A stretch of 64,000 nt of DNA from Gadus chalcogrammus (Eukaryota > Chordata > Actinopteri > Gadiformes > Gadidae): assembly GCF_026213295.1 (NCBI RefSeq), contig NC_079415.1, forward strand, positions 36,073,252-36,137,251, in the 5' to 3' direction. Positions 1 through 24,978 of the stretch are shown in pieces; position 1 is the first letter of the stretch; the number at the start of each line of letters is the position of its first letter. The notes beneath the pieces are model-generated. The model was given only the letters and a program-made list of their open reading frames with translations. It made no database searches and was not told the origin of the DNA. Both the position numbers and the translations under genes were made by a program.

Positions 1-136
1 TCTGTTAGGACTGGTTCTAACCTGTTAGGACTGGTTCTGTTAGGACTGGTTCTAACCTGTTAGGGCTGGTTCTAAGTGATTAGAATGTGTGTGAGAGTCA
101 GTCAGTCAGTCAGTCAGTCAGTCAGTCAGTCAGTCA

Positions 137-7915
<7,779 letters not shown>

Positions 7916-7929
7916 CTTTCCCCCAATAC

Positions 7930-8366
7930 CAACAGCTCACTTCTATACTCATTAACAAACCCACACACTCTAATATTAAACTGCTCACTAGTACACCTCA
8001 ATATTATTCACTAATACTAAACTACTCACTATCCACCTCAATATTCACTAATACTAAACTACTCACTATTACACCTCAATATTCACTAATACTAAACTAC
8101 TCACTATCCACCTCAATATTCACTAATACTAAACTACTCACTATCCACCTCAATATTAACTAATACTAAACTACTCACTATTACACCTCAATATTCACTA
8201 ATACTAAACTACTCACTATCCACCTCAATATTAACTAATACTAAACTACTCACTATCCACCTCAATATTCACTAATACTAAACTACTCACTATCCACCTC
8301 AATATTCACTAATACTAAACTACTCACTATCCACCTCAATATTCACTAATACTAAACTACTCACTA
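7930..8366. repeat. 37-bp minisatellite, left part, split by the 15.4-kb transposon
   Basis: Units read CCACCTCAATATTCACTAAT plus ACTAAACTACTCACTAT. The same array continues at 23728 on the far side of the transposon, so both parts were once one array in the stat1 leader intron. Confidence 0.93.
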
Positions 8367-8585
8367 CCCAGACAGCAATGGGGCGTCGAAAACGGGTTGA
8401 TTGTTGGTTAAAATAGTCGGTTTCCGTCAGACGACTAAAATTCACCGTTGAATCAACGTGGTGGATAGTCGTTATCTCGACGGTCGGAGAATGTCGAAAA
8501 TACTACGTTGTTTCAACGATGATTTGCGTGCTAATTTTCAACGTCATTTACCACACGTCGAAATGGCGTTGAATTGAGGTTGTAA
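8367..8585. repeat. Left subterminal repeat region of the 15.4-kb transposon
   Basis: Multiple short motifs occur in both orientations (ACCGTTGAATCAACG, GTTGTTTCAACG, CACGTCGAAATGGCGTTGAA). They are related to those at 23400-23727 and are probable transposase-binding repeats. Confidence 0.75.
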
Positions 8586-9165
8586 CGCATATTAGCAATT
8601 TTCCTGATATTTCGATTGTCATTTTGTAATGAGATCAATTAATGCTTATCCTTGTAGATAATCTGCAGGTATGGCCATTGAATGTCGCAGCTACAACTAT
8701 TTCTGGCAGGAAAACTGGTCTATATACTTTTAGCAAGCTCACACAAACAGCTTTCACAAATGCAATAAAGATCACTGGTTAAGAAAACCCCATTACAACA
8801 GTAGCATTTGAGAGGGGTTAAAACACAGAAGCTGCAATTTAGAAATCCTAGTAAAGCGATGTAAACACCATGAGATCTACTCACGATTCACATTAGTTCA
8901 GATCCAAAGTTAGTCATAAGATAAGCCCCAAAGCCCACTTACCTTATTGATTTCCACGCCCCTATTCTTTGAAATAATTACTCAAGAGTTCGGCTTGACA
9001 AAGATTAAGGTTTTAGTACCCATTTGATTGTGTTTTTTGAAAACTGTTAAGGAATAAACAAACTACATTAATAGAAATGTGTTGCAAGGTTGTAATAACA
9101 CAGAAAAACAAGTTAACTTGAAATAAACAAACATACATGTAATGGAGCGGGAGAGGGAATACAGT

Positions 9166-9790
9166 AACCAGGGGTCAGCAACCTTTTCAACATTCAGTGC
9201 CAGTTTGACATTTTCTCGTTAATATGCCATAAGAAACAATGTATTAAATATTAAGCTGAATTATGACACAGCGACCAAAAATATTTCCAACACATTAAAT
9301 GTTTATCTCAAACATCTCAAAGCACTACTTTCAGAAACTTATTCAAAAAACCATTTGCACTGAGAAGTGTAAATGTGGAAACGTCCGCATCAATATCTTT
9401 AAAGACATGTACAGCTTTACAAAAAATATGTGACGGCCATGCTTACATATACAGGCCACAACTATTTTTGATATCATTTCAGAACACTGCTTTCAGTGAC
9501 TAATTTAAACATCTTTGCACTGGTAGGAAATGCCCAAAAAACAGAATAAAGTGGGGGAAATAAATCTGTAGTAATGATTATGCTGCCGCATTGTAGAAGG
9601 GAAGAAATTGAATAAAATATAATAAAATCCCAAGTGTGCCAATGTAGTATGCAGTAAAATAAACAATGAGGCATAGCAAACACTTACGGAATGGCTTCAA
9701 ATTACATTCCCCAAACATAGATGTGGACAAAGGAGATGCATGAAAGAGACAAGTAGTTGTCTTCATCTCCGTAACAAGAAATAGTGATGG
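9166..9790. other. AT-rich unexplained stretch inside the transposon, possible hAT MITE start
   Basis: It begins near CAGGGGTCAGCAACCTTTTC, a wording common at hAT termini, but no matching inverted end or duplication was found. No convincing reading frame. Confidence 0.3.
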
Positions 9791-9792
9791 CA

Positions 9793-10037
9793 AAATTTAC
9801 ACCCAAACAGCAGAGGTGCATTTAATCGATGGGATACGTGAAATGGGCTTTTTTTGTACCTAAATCAACTGTAGATGATAAAGACTGAACCAGAGGATAG
9901 CACACTGTTTTGGAGAAAGCACATGCTGGAGCATCGCTTATAAAAGGAGCACACCTTAGAGGTTTACCTCTGAAGGTTCTCTCAGCAGCTGGGTGAGATC
10001 ATCGACAAATGCTTTAAGGTAGTCATACATCATACAC
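9793..10037 (-). pseudogene. Scrambled antisense fragment of a related transposase
   Basis: Read on the minus strand, 10037 to about 9915 resembles the segment around 15375-15504 of the intact transposase (VYDYLKAFVDDLTQLL against VYDYLKEFVNDLTQLL). The next part, about 9915-9835, matches 16468-16550 (CTCTGGTTCAGTCTT, then CATCTACAG). The last part, about 9822-9793, matches 15709-15741 (ATGCACCTCTGCTGTTTGGG). The segment order is therefore 5' middle, 3' end, centre. Stops and frameshifts are present. It is a decayed, internally rearranged relative in reverse orientation. Confidence 0.82.
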
Positions 10038-10109
10038 ATTGTTGGTACCCCCGTGTTAAAACAAAAACTTGAAACTGACAAAAGTAACTATACATCAATA
10101 TTTCTTAGT

Positions 10110-10260
10110 AATGAGACTTTTTATGGAATTTTGGAACAGAATAATTAAGCAATATCACACAAGAGGGAGTGCTGTTGTACTGAATATCAGCACGGCTGTG
10201 ATTCTCTTCCCAGCCGTAGTACAACAGCACTCACTCCTGAGTGATATTGCTTTTATCCAA
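10110..10260. repeat. Foldback repeat (MITE-like hairpin)
   Basis: AGCAATATCACACAAGAGGG with AGTGCTGTTGTAC is matched in inverted order by GTACAACAGCACTCACTCCT with GAGTGATATTGCT, leaving a loop of about 40 bp. A related half-site (AGTGCTGTTATACTCTATAT) is at about 10567. Confidence 0.75.
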
Positions 10261-10639
10261 CAGTTCTACAAGCACCAATCATTAGTTAACAATAATAATT
10301 AACAACATATTATGTTCAGATTTCTTTGGTTCATTAATGATTTATTTGGCTCCGCCAACACAAATAGATCCGCAACTGGACTGAACTGTTGCCAAGCAAC
10401 ACAAACACATTAGCATTACATTAGGTTCCCTTGTTCCTCTTCTGGCGACCATTCTTAATTCAACTTAATTCAGCTGCAATCTAAGCTACAAAAAGATTGT
10501 TGATAACATTAACGGTTATGAGAACACCCGTAAAGCGGAGCGATACGTGGATAGTTAAAAGACCCAGTGCTGTTATACTCTATATCAGCACTGGAATGCC
10601 TCTTGTCCAATCAAATTACTTGGTCGGAAGGAATTGACT

Positions 10640-10953
10640 TGGATAATTTGTAATAATCTTCATCTTCTGCCTCAACTTCTTGTAGTAGAGCTTCTTGGCC
10701 TCTTGTGGCACAAAGAACTGCAGCATTTCTTGGAGAGTGCATTCAGATTCCATATATAAATAGTTAAAAAAAAATAATAATCAGGTATACAGGACCATGC
10801 GGAGGGCCGATCCAATGTGTTGGCTGAGCTACAGCCTTGACAACCTGATAGTGCTTAATTTCATAATGCATTTGATGGTGTTGCCTTTGATTCACGAATT
10901 CTCCATTCAGCCCACTGCACGCATTCTCCTTCATCTTCTGCAAGACACAAATG
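10640..10953 (-). other. Possible coding remnants on the minus strand of the transposon
   Basis: Two short open stretches on the minus strand. One starts at an ATG at 10753 and reads MESECTLQEMLQFFVPQEAK onward for about 46 codons. The other, from about 10937 after CTTGCAG, is open for about 57 codons and includes QPTHWIGPPHG. The sequence CACATTGGATCGGCCCTCCG recurs at about 11533-11555. No family recognised; they could be exons of a third element-borne gene or chance. Confidence 0.25.
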
Positions 10954-11729
10954 CAAACATAAGAAATGAATGAGAGAAATCATAACACTTAAGATTTATC
11001 TGCCAGTTTACGTCTATCCGCCTGTCCAAACAACAGTGGCGGTTGTCATATTAAATCTAGGCACTAAGGCCACATACAGCTGATGCTCATGAAGTAAGGC
11101 AGATAAGAAACTGATAACTACTGATTTCTCCTTTCCTGGCACAGTCCTTAACATATGTAATGAGGCTAAAAACGTATAACATTACATAACTGACGACCAG
11201 TCTAATGACCGTGAAATTTGCAGGCAGTATCGTATGATGTATGCACAAGCTAATATGCTTATCAGAAAATTTGGTATGCGTTCATCTTCTGTGAAAATAA
11301 CACTTGCTGCTTCTTGCTACAAAAGAAGCGGCATTCAATTATGGTATGAGGCTACAACTCAAAGTGCCTAGATGGAGTAGCGCAAGCCTTCCGTTTGTGA
11401 ATGTTGATGTGCCAACTTGTCCTGCTGTTCTCAGAAACCTTATGTATAGATGTATGTGTAGACTACTGTGTCTTGCAACAAGTAAGGGATAATGGACCAC
11501 GTTAGACTATCAAAAGTTAATACACGTCGGCCCCAAAGCGGAGGGCCGATCCAATGTGTTGCGGGCGCCCTCTGGAGGCGCCCTTAATTAATTAAAATAT
11601 ACGAAACAAGCTAAATTAAACCAAACATGTTCCCAAATGGAACGGAGAAGGGAGGGGGCGGGGGATTAAAGTTAGGGCGCACTGAAACCCTCACCGTAGT
11701 ACGCAGGACAATGCGACAAAGCCATCTAT

Positions 11730-11825
11730 CCCATTCTATAGAAAATATTGAGATATATATCGTATATCGCCAGTCAGCCAAAAAATATCGGGATATGATA
11801 TTTAGCCCATATCGTGCAGCCCTAA
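11730..11825. repeat. hAT-like terminus (ATATCGnnn-rich)
   Basis: ATTGAGATATATATCGTATA and GCCCATATCGTGCAGCCCTA are typical of one class of fish hAT ends. A similar end is at about 52960-53034. Partner ends were not located. Confidence 0.4.
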
Positions 11826-11827
11826 TC

Positions 11828-12045
11828 TGAATACAGACGTCGCAAAACCTCTACATCCAGCTCTCCAACAAGAAGTTGACAACGAAGACCTTACGGATGG
11901 CACAGGCAGGCGATTTGTTCACTGATGCATTTCCAATGCAAAAACCCCGACAACCAATTGGAATACAGACGCTGCAAACCCTCTCCATCCAGCTCTCCGA
12001 GAAGCAGTTGACAACAACGGAGACCCTACAGATAACACAAGCCCG
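11828..12045. repeat. Imperfect direct repeat, period about 134 bp, two copies
   Basis: AATACAGACGTCGCAAAACC (11831) and AATACAGACGCTGCAAACCC (11963) start two related blocks. Both continue with CATCCAGCTCTCC, AGTTGACAAC and GATNNCACA. No function recognised. Confidence 0.65.
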
Positions 12046-12794
12046 TGATTGTTTCACTTGCTCCAAATTAAACGGTAAGGGAACTAATTTCAGACAAAGC
12101 ATCTTTGCACTTTTGTTTTTTTCAAAGGTATCTGATGGGTTTGCACAAATAGGAAGTAGGCTAATTATATTTGAGGTTATCTGGCACAACATTGTATTGT
12201 TATTGTTGGTGGCATCATTGAATTTTTTTTTTTTACAAGCAGTCGCAATTGCAAGAACTAAAATATTACTGACTGGCTATGCAAACTGCAGCTTACTGAT
12301 GTTTCATGAATGGTATTAGTGAGTTAATATTTCTTTTTATGGAGTTTCTACAGAATTGGCCTGTTAAGAGCTACCTTTGCCCTTAAGAATTCAATACACG
12401 TCAACACAAAATAACCTTGTTGTCCTGGAGATGTTTTGAACAGGCATGCCAGTTTCAAGGCCCTCGGTCAGGACTCGAGTGTGAGACACTGCTCAGAGAC
12501 TAAAAGGGAAAGTTGCAAGAGTAAAAGAAAAACATCAGTTACACCAAATATGTCAAACCACTTGGGTGTCTTGACCACAGTACACATAATCATGTCTTTT
12601 ATTTTCTCTCTTACTACAGGCTTTTTACAATGTATAATGTACTGCACAACTAAATTGCCCAAACAAGTTCTAGCTTTTGTGAGGGAAAATAACCTTGAAA
12701 TGACGGGTACATGAATTGATCCTGGCAAAAACATAAAAATGGCACCCAAGCAAAATACACAAATAAGGTAAAACGAACATTAACCTTGACGTTC

Positions 12795-12895
12795 CAGTTT
12801 CTGGGGAGCCTCGAGCGCCAGGTTCAAGAGCAGTTGACTGCTCGAGCTATACACTGCTCCTGAACCAGTCGCACGAGCCTCCCCAGGGAAGATGC
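12795..12895. repeat. Inverted repeat around CTGGGGAGCCTCGAGCGCC
   Basis: CTGGGGAGCCTCG and GGTTCAAGAGCAGT are mirrored by ACTGCTCCTGAACC and CGAGCCTCCCCAG. A hairpin with about 25-35 bp arms and a short loop. Confidence 0.7.
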
Positions 12896-13834
12896 TCATC
12901 TTCCGTTGATGTAGTTGGCAACTACGGTCGTACTGACATTTACAGCAATAACCTATTAATTATTTCATATTATATACAACTCTTGGTAAGTAGAATAACA
13001 CGAATGGCGATCATGTTTGACTGTCGGTCTGTTAGCAACTTTAGTTCGACCATATTCGTTCATAGATGACTAACTAGATATACTAACTAACGTTAGCTTT
13101 ATCATCAATGACATTCAGCTAAACTCTGTGCCAAATTGCTTATGGCTACTGCTATGCCAGGATAAGTTATTGCGGTTATCACAGCTGTGTATATTTACTT
13201 CACATTAACGTAGTCTATGTTTATATTAGACTACGTTCATATATGAGTAACATTAAGAAACAACATTGCTCATATGGCCAACTTAAAATGTCAAATTGCC
13301 AAAGAATAGCAGCTAAATGTCCGTTATATCAGAGACATCTATTGCGCTCGAGACATCGTTTGATTTGATTATCAAAGTTCATGACAGATTCTAGAAGGAC
13401 ATTGATAAATTATTAACGATTTCATGTTTACAAAATTGTTCGTTTGCTGTACTACAAGTAATGGAATTGTTATACCAATAATACTATGAATGTCATCCAT
13501 TATATTCGTTTTAGTCCCATTTCCCAATAAATAACGTTGTCACGGTCACGTGACACGCGCTACCCTGACTAGCAGCTGAATCCCGCGAAACCGTCGCGGG
13601 GAAATCCAAATCATTAAAATGATAAATTTACTACGGGAAATCGACCCGTGGACATGTCGGCCCAGCTACATATTGTACCATAATACTAAATAAAACCAAA
13701 TACTAATGACCCTTCACCCAAGCCTCCAGAAGGGCAAGAAAAAAAATCGAATATATGCAGTAACGCGCTCACACTAACTAGACTTCTTTATATAACTTAA
13801 CTGCGTGCTGAATCCAACGTATCGTAATATTATT

Positions 13835-14030
13835 TCCTGAAAGAAAGGACAGCACTGTTGCATTCAAAACTTTTAATCGCCAACAACGGACGTTTCCCTT
13901 TTTCAGCGTGTAATGGCCGTGAAGAAGCCATAACACGCTGAAGGGCGCGCGGCCCGAAACGTCCGTTGTTGGCGATTCGAAGTTTCGAAAGCAACCGAGT
14001 GCTGTCCTTGCTTTCATGAAACCATAATAC
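13835..14030. repeat. Foldback element with ~90-bp arms
   Basis: GGACAGCACTGTTGCATTC, ATCGCCAACAACGGACGTTT and TTCAGCGTGTAATGGC recur in inverted order as GCCATAACACGCTGAA, AACGTCCGTTGTTGGCGAT and GAGTGCTGTCC. Confidence 0.8.
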
Positions 14031-14731
14031 TCAACTCCATTTCTAAATTACGCTTCATTTGGAAACAATTCTGCTGCTTACCTTGCTATGCCACATGTAA
14101 ATCCCTTGGCTGTCGGGTGCAGCCTGCTGGCAACGACGACTAATGTGCACACTGCACAGAAGTGCGGCCCCTCATTACAAATGCATTGAACCGGAACTGA
14201 AATCACACGCAGCCTCTTTTTTTTTAACCAATCTGATCACAGTTGATTTACTAGTACGCCAGGTGTGGCCATAATAAGAATGCATGTACTTTTCAACTTG
14301 AAGGGACTTTCAAATGATTACATAACTAAAAACGACATGTTATTAAATGTTAACATTCAAATACACATTCACACAGAATGCACGGTTTTAATCCTGTCAG
14401 ATAAGCACACTGCAAGCCATCTCATAAATAGTATATCTTAGTTTATTACAGCTGCCTGTAGGACCTTCTACACTTCAATGTGAATGTATTTGTATATTTA
14501 TCCTGAAATAGGTCCTTAATAGGCTATACATTATTAGAAGGGGGATTCTTCACTTGCATGTGAAAGGGTTAAATGCAACTATTCATTGTTGTCACACTAT
14601 GCCATCAAAACTAACTTTGTGTTTTTTTTCTTCTTCATTTGCATATTTATGGGACACTGAAGACCATTCAAAGCTCACGGCAGAAAAGGTATCAAACTTG
14701 CATTTCAAAATTGTATCCGATACACACAGAG

Positions 14732-16696
14732 ATGGCCTCTTATTGGAGTAAAAGGAGGCGAGTCTTGTCCAACGCAAGGGAGACAGAGAACGAGATTTTG
14801 CAGCAATTACATTTAAGTACAGTTAATCAGGCTGAAAATGCCCCCCCTAGCTTACCAGATCTAGCACTGTGTGGGGCAACAGTGGCAAACAGTCCTGACC
14901 AAAACACTACAGACAGTGATGCCAGTGAAAGAGAGGATTTTAGTGGGTTATCCAGCTCTGATGAAAGTGAGCCTGAGGAAATGAGTTTACAAGTTAAACT
15001 AAAGCAATGGGCATCAACTTTTGGCATTACTCTTGTTGCAGTTACCGCTCTTCTATCAATATTGAGAGTACACCACTCTGAGCTGCCTAAAGATGCCAGG
15101 ACACTTCTTGGCACACAAAAGAAAATAGCTGTGCATGCATTAGGTGGTGGTGAATATCACCATTTTGGATTGGCTAAGGGAATTTTATCAAAATTGAATT
15201 CAATCCATTTGCCTAGCTGCCTTCAGACAATTCGGTTACAATTCAACATCGACGGTTTACCCATTTTTAAGAGTTCAAAAGTTCAGTTTTGGCCAATTCT
15301 TGCGATGCTCGATTGTGATTACACAAAAAAACCTTTTATTATTGGTTTGTTTTGTGGAAGTGGAAAACCATCTAGTGTGTATGACTACCTCAAAGAATTT
15401 GTCAATGACCTTACCCAGCTACTGAGGAATGGATTGACCTTCAGAGGTAAACCTCTAAAGGTGATGGTGTGCTCCTTCATTTGTGATGCTCCAGCACGTG
15501 CTTTTGTGAAACAGATGAAGTCCCACAATGGGTACTCTGGGTGTGACAAGTGCAATCAAGTTGGCGTGTGGCAAAATAAAATGACATATCCTGAAATAAA
15601 TGCCAGGCTTAGAACAGACGAAGACTTTGCTTTAATGTCAGACACAGATCACCACCTGCGACCTAGTCCCCTTACTGGCATTGTTCAGATGGTAACCCAG
15701 TTTCCCATTGATTACATGCACCTCTGCTGTTTGGGTGTAACAAAAAAACTCATTCTTTTCTGGATGAAGGGCAAAAACCTGGCCATAAGACAGCCATCTA
15801 ATGTCATCTCAGCTATATCATCTAAACTGATTGCTCTCCGTCCCCATATTCCATCTGAATTTGCCCGAAAACCACGAGAGCTGACAGAGATCGAAAGATG
15901 GAAGGCTACAGAACTAAGGCAGTTCATGATTTACAGTGGACCTGTGGTCCTAAAGCACAATCTACCAGAAGAGATTTTTGAGAACTTCCTGTTGTTTTCC
16001 GTGGGTGTGTTCTTATTACTCAGCCCCAACCTCTCTGCACCCATGATTGATTTTGCCAATCGAGTCCTAACAGCATTTGTTAAAAGCTTTGGAGATTTAT
16101 ATGGTCAAGGAGAAATTGTATTTACAGTTCATCAGGTGATACATCTAGCTGATGTGTACAAACAGTTTGGTGCCCTTGACCGTGTCTCTGCATTTCCTTA
16201 TGAAAACTTCCTTGGAAAAGTAAAAAAAATGTTGCGAAAGCCTCAACTACCATTACAACAAGTAGTCAAGAGACTGTCAGAGGTGCCTCAAACTGTAACT
16301 CCACCTCCAAGTAAGCAGCCCCTTTTGTACGAAATGCACCAGGATGGTCCTTTGCCTCTGCAATTCAGTACTGCCAAACAGTACAGAAAGGTAGTAACAA
16401 CAGATTTCTGCCTGTCAACAAAGACTGGGAACAACTGCATAGCAGTAGGACAGGATATTGGACTGGTCCAAAACATTGTGCTATCCTCTGGTTCAGTCTT
16501 CATCATCTACAGACGATTTGGGTACAAGGAATCCCATTTCACATATCCCTGCCCCTCCTCTCGAATAGGCTGTTTTCAGGTCCATACGTTGGTAGATGAT
16601 CTTGAGGTTGAGCTCCTTGGGGATGTCAGCAGAAAATGTGTGCTTTTTCCAGACCAAGACCATTATGTTGCCATCCCTCTTCTTCACCAATCCTAA
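14732..16696 (+). CDS. Transposase of the CACTA-like element, 654 aa, apparently intact
   Basis: Cut-and-paste transposase presumed to bind the element ends and excise and reinsert it. The ATG at 14732 is preferred over the more upstream in-frame ATG at 14639: its context (GAGATGG) is good and the peptide then starts MASYWSKRRRVLSNARETE, as expected of a nuclear protein. An acidic Ser/Glu-rich segment (about residues 60-95) follows. The core has FICDAPARAFVKQMKSHNGY (about 245-265), a CDKC zinc-like pair (about 270), and FPIDYMHLCCLGVTKKLILF (about 325-345). These resemble the Transposase_21-type DDE core of CACTA elements, with Asp and Asp-x-x-His positions that could be catalytic. A C-terminal DUF4218-like part includes VHQVIHLADVYKQFG. 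There are no internal stops. The family is inferred from motifs; exact catalytic residues were not proven. Confidence 0.82.
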   Translation: MASYWSKRRRVLSNARETENEILQQLHLSTVNQAENAPPSLPDLALCGATVANSPDQNTTDSDASEREDFSGLSSSDESEPEEMSLQVKLKQWASTFGITLVAVTALLSILRVHHSELPKDARTLLGTQKKIAVHALGGGEYHHFGLAKGILSKLNSIHLPSCLQTIRLQFNIDGLPIFKSSKVQFWPILAMLDCDYTKKPFIIGLFCGSGKPSSVYDYLKEFVNDLTQLLRNGLTFRGKPLKVMVCSFICDAPARAFVKQMKSHNGYSGCDKCNQVGVWQNKMTYPEINARLRTDEDFALMSDTDHHLRPSPLTGIVQMVTQFPIDYMHLCCLGVTKKLILFWMKGKNLAIRQPSNVISAISSKLIALRPHIPSEFARKPRELTEIERWKATELRQFMIYSGPVVLKHNLPEEIFENFLLFSVGVFLLLSPNLSAPMIDFANRVLTAFVKSFGDLYGQGEIVFTVHQVIHLADVYKQFGALDRVSAFPYENFLGKVKKMLRKPQLPLQQVVKRLSEVPQTVTPPPSKQPLLYEMHQDGPLPLQFSTAKQYRKVVTTDFCLSTKTGNNCIAVGQDIGLVQNIVLSSGSVFIIYRRFGYKESHFTYPCPSSRIGCFQVHTLVDDLEVELLGDVSRKCVLFPDQDHYVAIPLLHQS

Positions 16697-17139
16697 TTCC
16701 TTGTCTTCTGCAATCCAAAAAAGAAAAAAAAAAAGATTTTTTTGTTATTGAACTTTGTCTTTATATAAAATACACCAGTCCTAAAATCGAATTAATGAAT
16801 GAAAAAAAAAAAAAAAAAAAACGACAAATAGCCAAAAAATATATATCTGAGTGGTGACAAACTGCTGTAAATCAGCTGTGAATGATCTGAGTAGTTAGAG
16901 TGCTTCAGCTGAGTAGCATTGTATACTCTTCCTGCGAAGTGCTTTTTTTTTCTTTCTATTTTTTTGGTTTTTGAGAAGGTAATTCTGGGGAGGGGGCATT
17001 TGCCTCGAGCCCGGCAAGCCTTTGAAGATAGTTAGGTTGTAGATAGTTAGGCTTAGATAGTAGTTAGAGACGACAGGTTTCAGAGTACGTCTTCACCCAA
17101 GTTAAGCTGGTGTATGCAGTTCTCTCACCACTTATGATA

Positions 17140-17240
17140 GTGATTCAATTTTCAATTCAATTTTATTTGTATAGCCCTTAATCACCATTACAGTCTCAAA
17201 GGGCTTAACAGGCCAAATATTTCTGAGACTGTGATCAACT
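17140..17240. repeat. Teleost dispersed repeat fragment
   Basis: CAATTCAATTTTATTTGTAT with AGCCCTTAATCACCATTACA is a common fish interspersed wording. Ends not definable. Confidence 0.4.
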
Positions 17241-17374
17241 GTGATCACTGTTGATCTTGCAACATACACACTATGTTATATATAACAACAATGACTGATA
17301 TATAGGCCAAATATATTTCTAAGGCTTATTTTTCACACTCAAAACACAGCGATTTTTTTTCACCTCATTGACAG

Positions 17375-22998
<5,624 letters not shown>

Positions 22999-23399
22999 TG
23001 TGTGTGTGTAAATAATAATTATATTCGTTAGAATAAGTAGGGTTAATTGGGTTTGGGTTGTTCGTGTTCGGTTATCACGTTGTGTTGTTCATTATTGTCG
23101 CCACCGTTGTTGTGTCATGTTTGTTTGTTGGGTGCTCTATGTGAGAGGATTTTAATAAAAGTAGTCTGCGTCGAGGGGTGTACGGGGCGCAGAACTACAG
23201 TTAAATAAAGCCTGACTGTGCGTTTCTTGGCCGCCGCTACAATATGTTTGACAACAATAGCCTATGTTCTGTGTATTCATATATTCATTAGAGCCTTGAA
23301 GGAGATTCAGTAGCCTTAAAATCCTAATTTAATTGTAGAGTCATATCATGATGTCCTTTAAATAAATCAGTGAGTGAAGAACCAACATCGACCACAATA

Positions 23400-23727
23400 T
23401 TCGACCATAATCATTAGTTGAATAAAGGTTGAAAAGGGATTGACGTGCCGTCGTCGGTCGCCTTCCATTCAACGTTGAATCGACCTGGAACAGTATGAGC
23501 AAACTGCCGTTGAATCGACCAAAATTCGACCATAATCGTTGAATAAAGGTTGAAAAGGGATCGACGCGCCGTCGTCGTTCGCCTCCCATTCAACGTTGAA
23601 TCGACGGTGGACAGTATGAGCAAACTGACGTTGAATCGACGTCCGGTCTCAACGCTGATTCAACATGTTTTGGTTGAAAATGCGGAGGTTGATTCACCGT
23701 TGATTCAACGTTCTTTTGCTGTCTGGG
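23400..23727. repeat. Right subterminal repeat region of the 15.4-kb transposon
   Basis: Three copies of a roughly 90-bp block contain CATTCAACGTTGAATCGAC, ACAGTATGAGCAAACTG and CATAATCGTTGAATAAAGG, ending in GTTGATTCACCGTTGATTCA. These are probable transposase-binding subterminal repeats. Confidence 0.82.
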
Positions 23728-24060
23728 TATCCACCTCAATATTCACTAATACTAAACTACTCACTATCCACCTCAATATTCACTAATACTAAACTACTCA
23801 CTATCCACCTCAATATTCACTAATACTAAACTACTCACTATCCACCTCAATATTCACTAATACTAAACTACTCACTATCCACCTCAATATTCACTAATAC
23901 TAATCTACTAGCTATTGCACCTTAATATTCACTAATATTAAACTACTCACTAATACACCTCAATTTTCACTAATTTACTAAACTACTCACTATTACATCT
24001 CAATATCACTAACTAATCACTATGACACCTTAATATTCACTAATACTACTCACTATTACA
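23728..24060. repeat. 37-bp minisatellite, right part
   Basis: Continuation of the array at 7930-8366 after the transposon. The last four to five units are more diverged. Confidence 0.92.
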
Positions 24061-24224
24061 CTGGGTTATGCTAACGGTCTGACAGTCTGTTAAAATGTAT
24101 ACATTAATATTAAATATTACAATATATGATACGTTACAATATGGGAAGTTGAGCACCAGTCTAGGTAAGTCTAGGAATACCACACGTGTGGAACTGGCGC
24201 TACACACTCACACACAGTTTGAAC

Positions 24225-24425
24225 GCACCTGGAGCGCTAGTCCGGATCACCTCTAGTCTGGATCAGCTCTGACCTGGACCGCTCTAGTCCGGATCAGGAC
24301 CGCTCTAGTCCTGATCAGCTCTCACCTAGATCAATAGTTCGGATCAGCTCTAACCTGGACCGCTTTAGTCCGGATTGGCTCTAACCTGGACCACTCTAGT
24401 CCGGATCACCTCTAGTCCGAAAAAC
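24225..24425. repeat. ~30-bp degenerate tandem repeat
   Basis: Copies of CTCTAGTCCGGATCAGCTCT and AACCTGGACC occur between the minisatellite and the GC-rich block. Confidence 0.75.
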
Positions 24426-24429
24426 CTGT

Positions 24430-24942
<513 letters not shown>

Positions 24943-24978
24943 CTATATAACTACATATATCCTAATTATATATCCATG

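Noticed and set aside
8361..8366. CACTA at the left end as a true CACTA terminus
   Set aside because: CAC belongs to the host minisatellite unit (CTCACTATCC) and the right end lacks it; TA is better read as target duplication.
14639..14731. Upstream start for the transposase (31 extra residues)
   Set aside because: Weaker start context and a peptide unlike a transposase N-terminus; the ATG at 14732 is preferred.
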